In this document: positions 4,589 to 5,891 of the stretch, one piece after another
Layout of the letters: each line of letters opens with the position of its first letter
Position numbering within the stretch: the stretch's first letter is position 1
NCBI GenBank assembly: GCA_013695905.1
Contig: JACCZQ010000127.1
Coordinates: 1-5,891, forward strand
DNA from: Chthoniobacterales bacterium
GTDB lineage: Bacteria; Verrucomicrobiota; Verrucomicrobiia; Chthoniobacterales; UBA10450
DNA: 5,891 nt
Reading direction: 5' to 3'
The notes under the pieces: generated by a model
What the model was told of the DNA's origin: nothing
The model's input: the letters and a program-made list of their open reading frames with translations, nothing else
The model's database searches: none
Position numbers and translations under genes: made by a program

Positions 4589-5891
4589 TCAGCTGCGCTG
4601 GAGGATGTGTTTGATGCCGCGGATGGGGATCACCACCCAATCCGGGCGATTGTTGAGCTCGTAGCCGACTTCGTAAACGGCTTTGTCGAGGAGGTAAGCT
4701 TCGAGCAACACCTGCAGGTCTTCTTCGTTCTTCGGGACGAAGACGGCACCTGCACTGGTGGTGAGGTAACTCTGCAGGAAGACGCCGCTCATCTGGCGGT
4801 ACCAAATATCTGCCCAACGCTCGAGGAACGGGATGTCTTCGACGCGCATGGAGGGCTGCCAGAGGGCGCTGTAGGCGGCGTATTGATAGGAGCGCATCAT
4901 CCCGGCGACGTCGCGGAGGGCGGAGCGTTTCAGCTTCCGCTCGCTCAAGGCGCGGGCGGGTTCGCCTTCGAAGTCGAGGATGATGAAATCTTTCCCGGTG
5001 TAGAGCACCTGGCCAAGGTGGTAATCGCCATGGATGCGGATCTTCGAAGCGCCGGAGATGCGCTCGAGAATGCGCTGTTGCTGCGCAAGGATCTGTTTCT
5101 CGGAGGCGAAGACTTCCTCGGCTTCCTCGCGGACGTTCGCCGGCAGGTCGGGGAGCTTTTTGCCTAACAACTCCCAGGAGCGGCGGAGCATGGCGCGCAT
5201 GTTCTGGAAGACGGAGCGCTGGCCCATCGCATTAAATGGCTCCGGCGCGAAGCTCTTGTGCTCAGTGTCGGAGGCGAGCGCGAGGTGCAGCTCGGCAGTG
5301 CGCTGGCCGAGGAGCTTGGCACGCTCTGGATAGACGCCGCCGATGAGTTCGTCCACGAGCGGGCCGGCGGCGACGTTTTCAGTCTGCAGATCGGCTTTGC
5401 GAGCGAGGACGCGCTCGTAGAAGCGGCTGACGGAGTCGAGCGTCATCGCCCAGGCGTCGCCTTCGCTGGCGATGGCGCTCTGCATGGCGCAGACAACCGT
5501 CGGCTCGGTTTTCGGGCGGCGGTATTCGATGGCGCCGGCGAACGCGGGGACGTTGGCGAAGCCGGTTTTCTCGGAAAGAAAGCTGGTGACTTCCACATCA
5601 GGGTTCACGCCGTCTTCGAGCTTCCGGTAGAGCTTCAGGAAATACTTGTTCTCGAAGACCATCGAGGAGTTGCTCTGCTCCACGCCGAGAACGTGCGAGG
5701 GCAGGACGGTGCCGCCGGTTTCCAGCGCGCTGCCGGGGATGCCGGCGATCTCGCCATTCCTGCCGCCGACGGTCTGGCGCTCGGCCATGAGACGGAAGAG
5801 GTGCTCGCGGAAGGTCGCGTCCCACACGGCATCCTGGAGCACGGTTTCTTCCGTGCCTCCGAAGCGGGCAATGATAGCGTGCGGTGCTGAC
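4589..5891 (-). CDS. maltokinase (TreS C-terminal kinase domain or stand-alone), 5' end beyond the window
   Basis: The frame is open to the right edge, so the N-terminus lies outside; 433 residues are visible. The protein phosphorylates maltose to maltose 1-phosphate with ATP, feeding GlgE-type alpha-glucan synthesis. The visible start, IIARFGGTEETVLQDAVWD, fits the N-terminal cap of maltokinases. Next comes the kinase N-lobe: EQSNSSMVFENKYFLKLYRK at about 71-90 (Lys86 a candidate ATP-binding residue). Then come the catalytic loop IRIHGDYHLGQVLY at about 284-297, with the HGDxHxGQ form typical of this family, and the metal-binding ILDFEGEPAR at about 304-313. Family residues ERKLKRSALRDVAGMMRS follow directly, and the end, PDWVVIPIRGIKHILQ, is also characteristic. 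A GTG at 5842 could start translation, but similarity continues upstream of it, so it is not taken as the start. Whether trehalose synthase is fused in front (about 1,100 residues in total) cannot be seen here. Confidence 0.9.
   Translation of the reverse strand, partial: SAPHAIIARFGGTEETVLQDAVWDATFREHLFRLMAERQTVGGRNGEIAGIPGSALETGGTVLPSHVLGVEQSNSSMVFENKYFLKLYRKLEDGVNPDVEVTSFLSEKTGFANVPAFAGAIEYRRPKTEPTVVCAMQSAIASEGDAWAMTLDSVSRFYERVLARKADLQTENVAAGPLVDELIGGVYPERAKLLGQRTAELHLALASDTEHKSFAPEPFNAMGQRSVFQNMRAMLRRSWELLGKKLPDLPANVREEAEEVFASEKQILAQQQRILERISGASKIRIHGDYHLGQVLYTGKDFIILDFEGEPARALSERKLKRSALRDVAGMMRSYQYAAYSALWQPSMRVEDIPFLERWADIWYRQMSGVFLQSYLTTSAGAVFVPKNEEDLQVLLEAYLLDKAVYEVGYELNNRPDWVVIPIRGIKHILQRS

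Noticed and set aside
3963..4664. Long plus-strand open frame (233 codons) over the CADD gene
   Set aside because: It is antisense to a gene with fully conserved active-site motifs; its protein shows no recognisable domain and is explained by GC-biased third positions.
5258..5890. Plus-strand open frame antisense to the maltokinase gene
   Set aside because: The minus strand encodes the kinase catalytic motifs; the plus frame has no ribosome binding site or known domain.

Overview
The window comes from a high-GC bacterial chromosome (roughly 60% GC or more, judged by eye). The gene content and the extragenic palindromes suggest the PVC superphylum, most likely Verrucomicrobiota. Three things point there: a CADD/PqqC-like pABA synthase of the kind best known from Chlamydiae, hexamer-periodic GATC-rich intergenic repeats, and paired REP-like palindromes. 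The taxonomic call is an inference, since no rRNA or marker gene is present.

Layout. (1) 79-2325, minus strand: fabI (enoyl-ACP reductase) is followed 90 bp downstream by a GlcD-type FAD-linked oxidase gene. The gap between them holds an imperfect inverted repeat built from 6-bp GATC-containing units, and it runs up to the oxidase start codon. (2) 2326-2785: a divergent intergenic region holds a 36-codon plus-strand gene for a single-span membrane peptide with a good ribosome binding site. A perfect 16-bp palindrome lies over its stop codon and a second strong hairpin follows. (3) 2786-about 3720, plus strand: a CrtI/CrtN-type phytoene desaturase-like gene that appears broken. The middle of the protein is missing, a short conserved segment is also missing, and a one-base insertion in a C run shifts the conserved C-terminus out of frame. 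(4) 3725-3834: two related REP-like palindromes lie head to head between convergent genes. (5) 3855-5891, minus strand: a maltokinase (the C-terminal part of TreS-maltokinase, or a separate kinase; cut by the window edge) is followed by a CADD-family gene.

How the genes fit together. FabI serves fatty acid elongation, the GlcD-like protein oxidises a 2-hydroxy acid, the maltokinase feeds maltose 1-phosphate to GlgE-type glucan synthesis, and the CADD protein probably makes p-aminobenzoate for folate. They look like ordinary housekeeping or metabolic genes rather than one system. The most notable points are the CADD protein, which keeps every iron ligand and every residue used in the self-sacrificing pABA reaction, and the repeat structures in the gaps. 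I found no CRISPR array, tRNA, rRNA, transposase or defence system.
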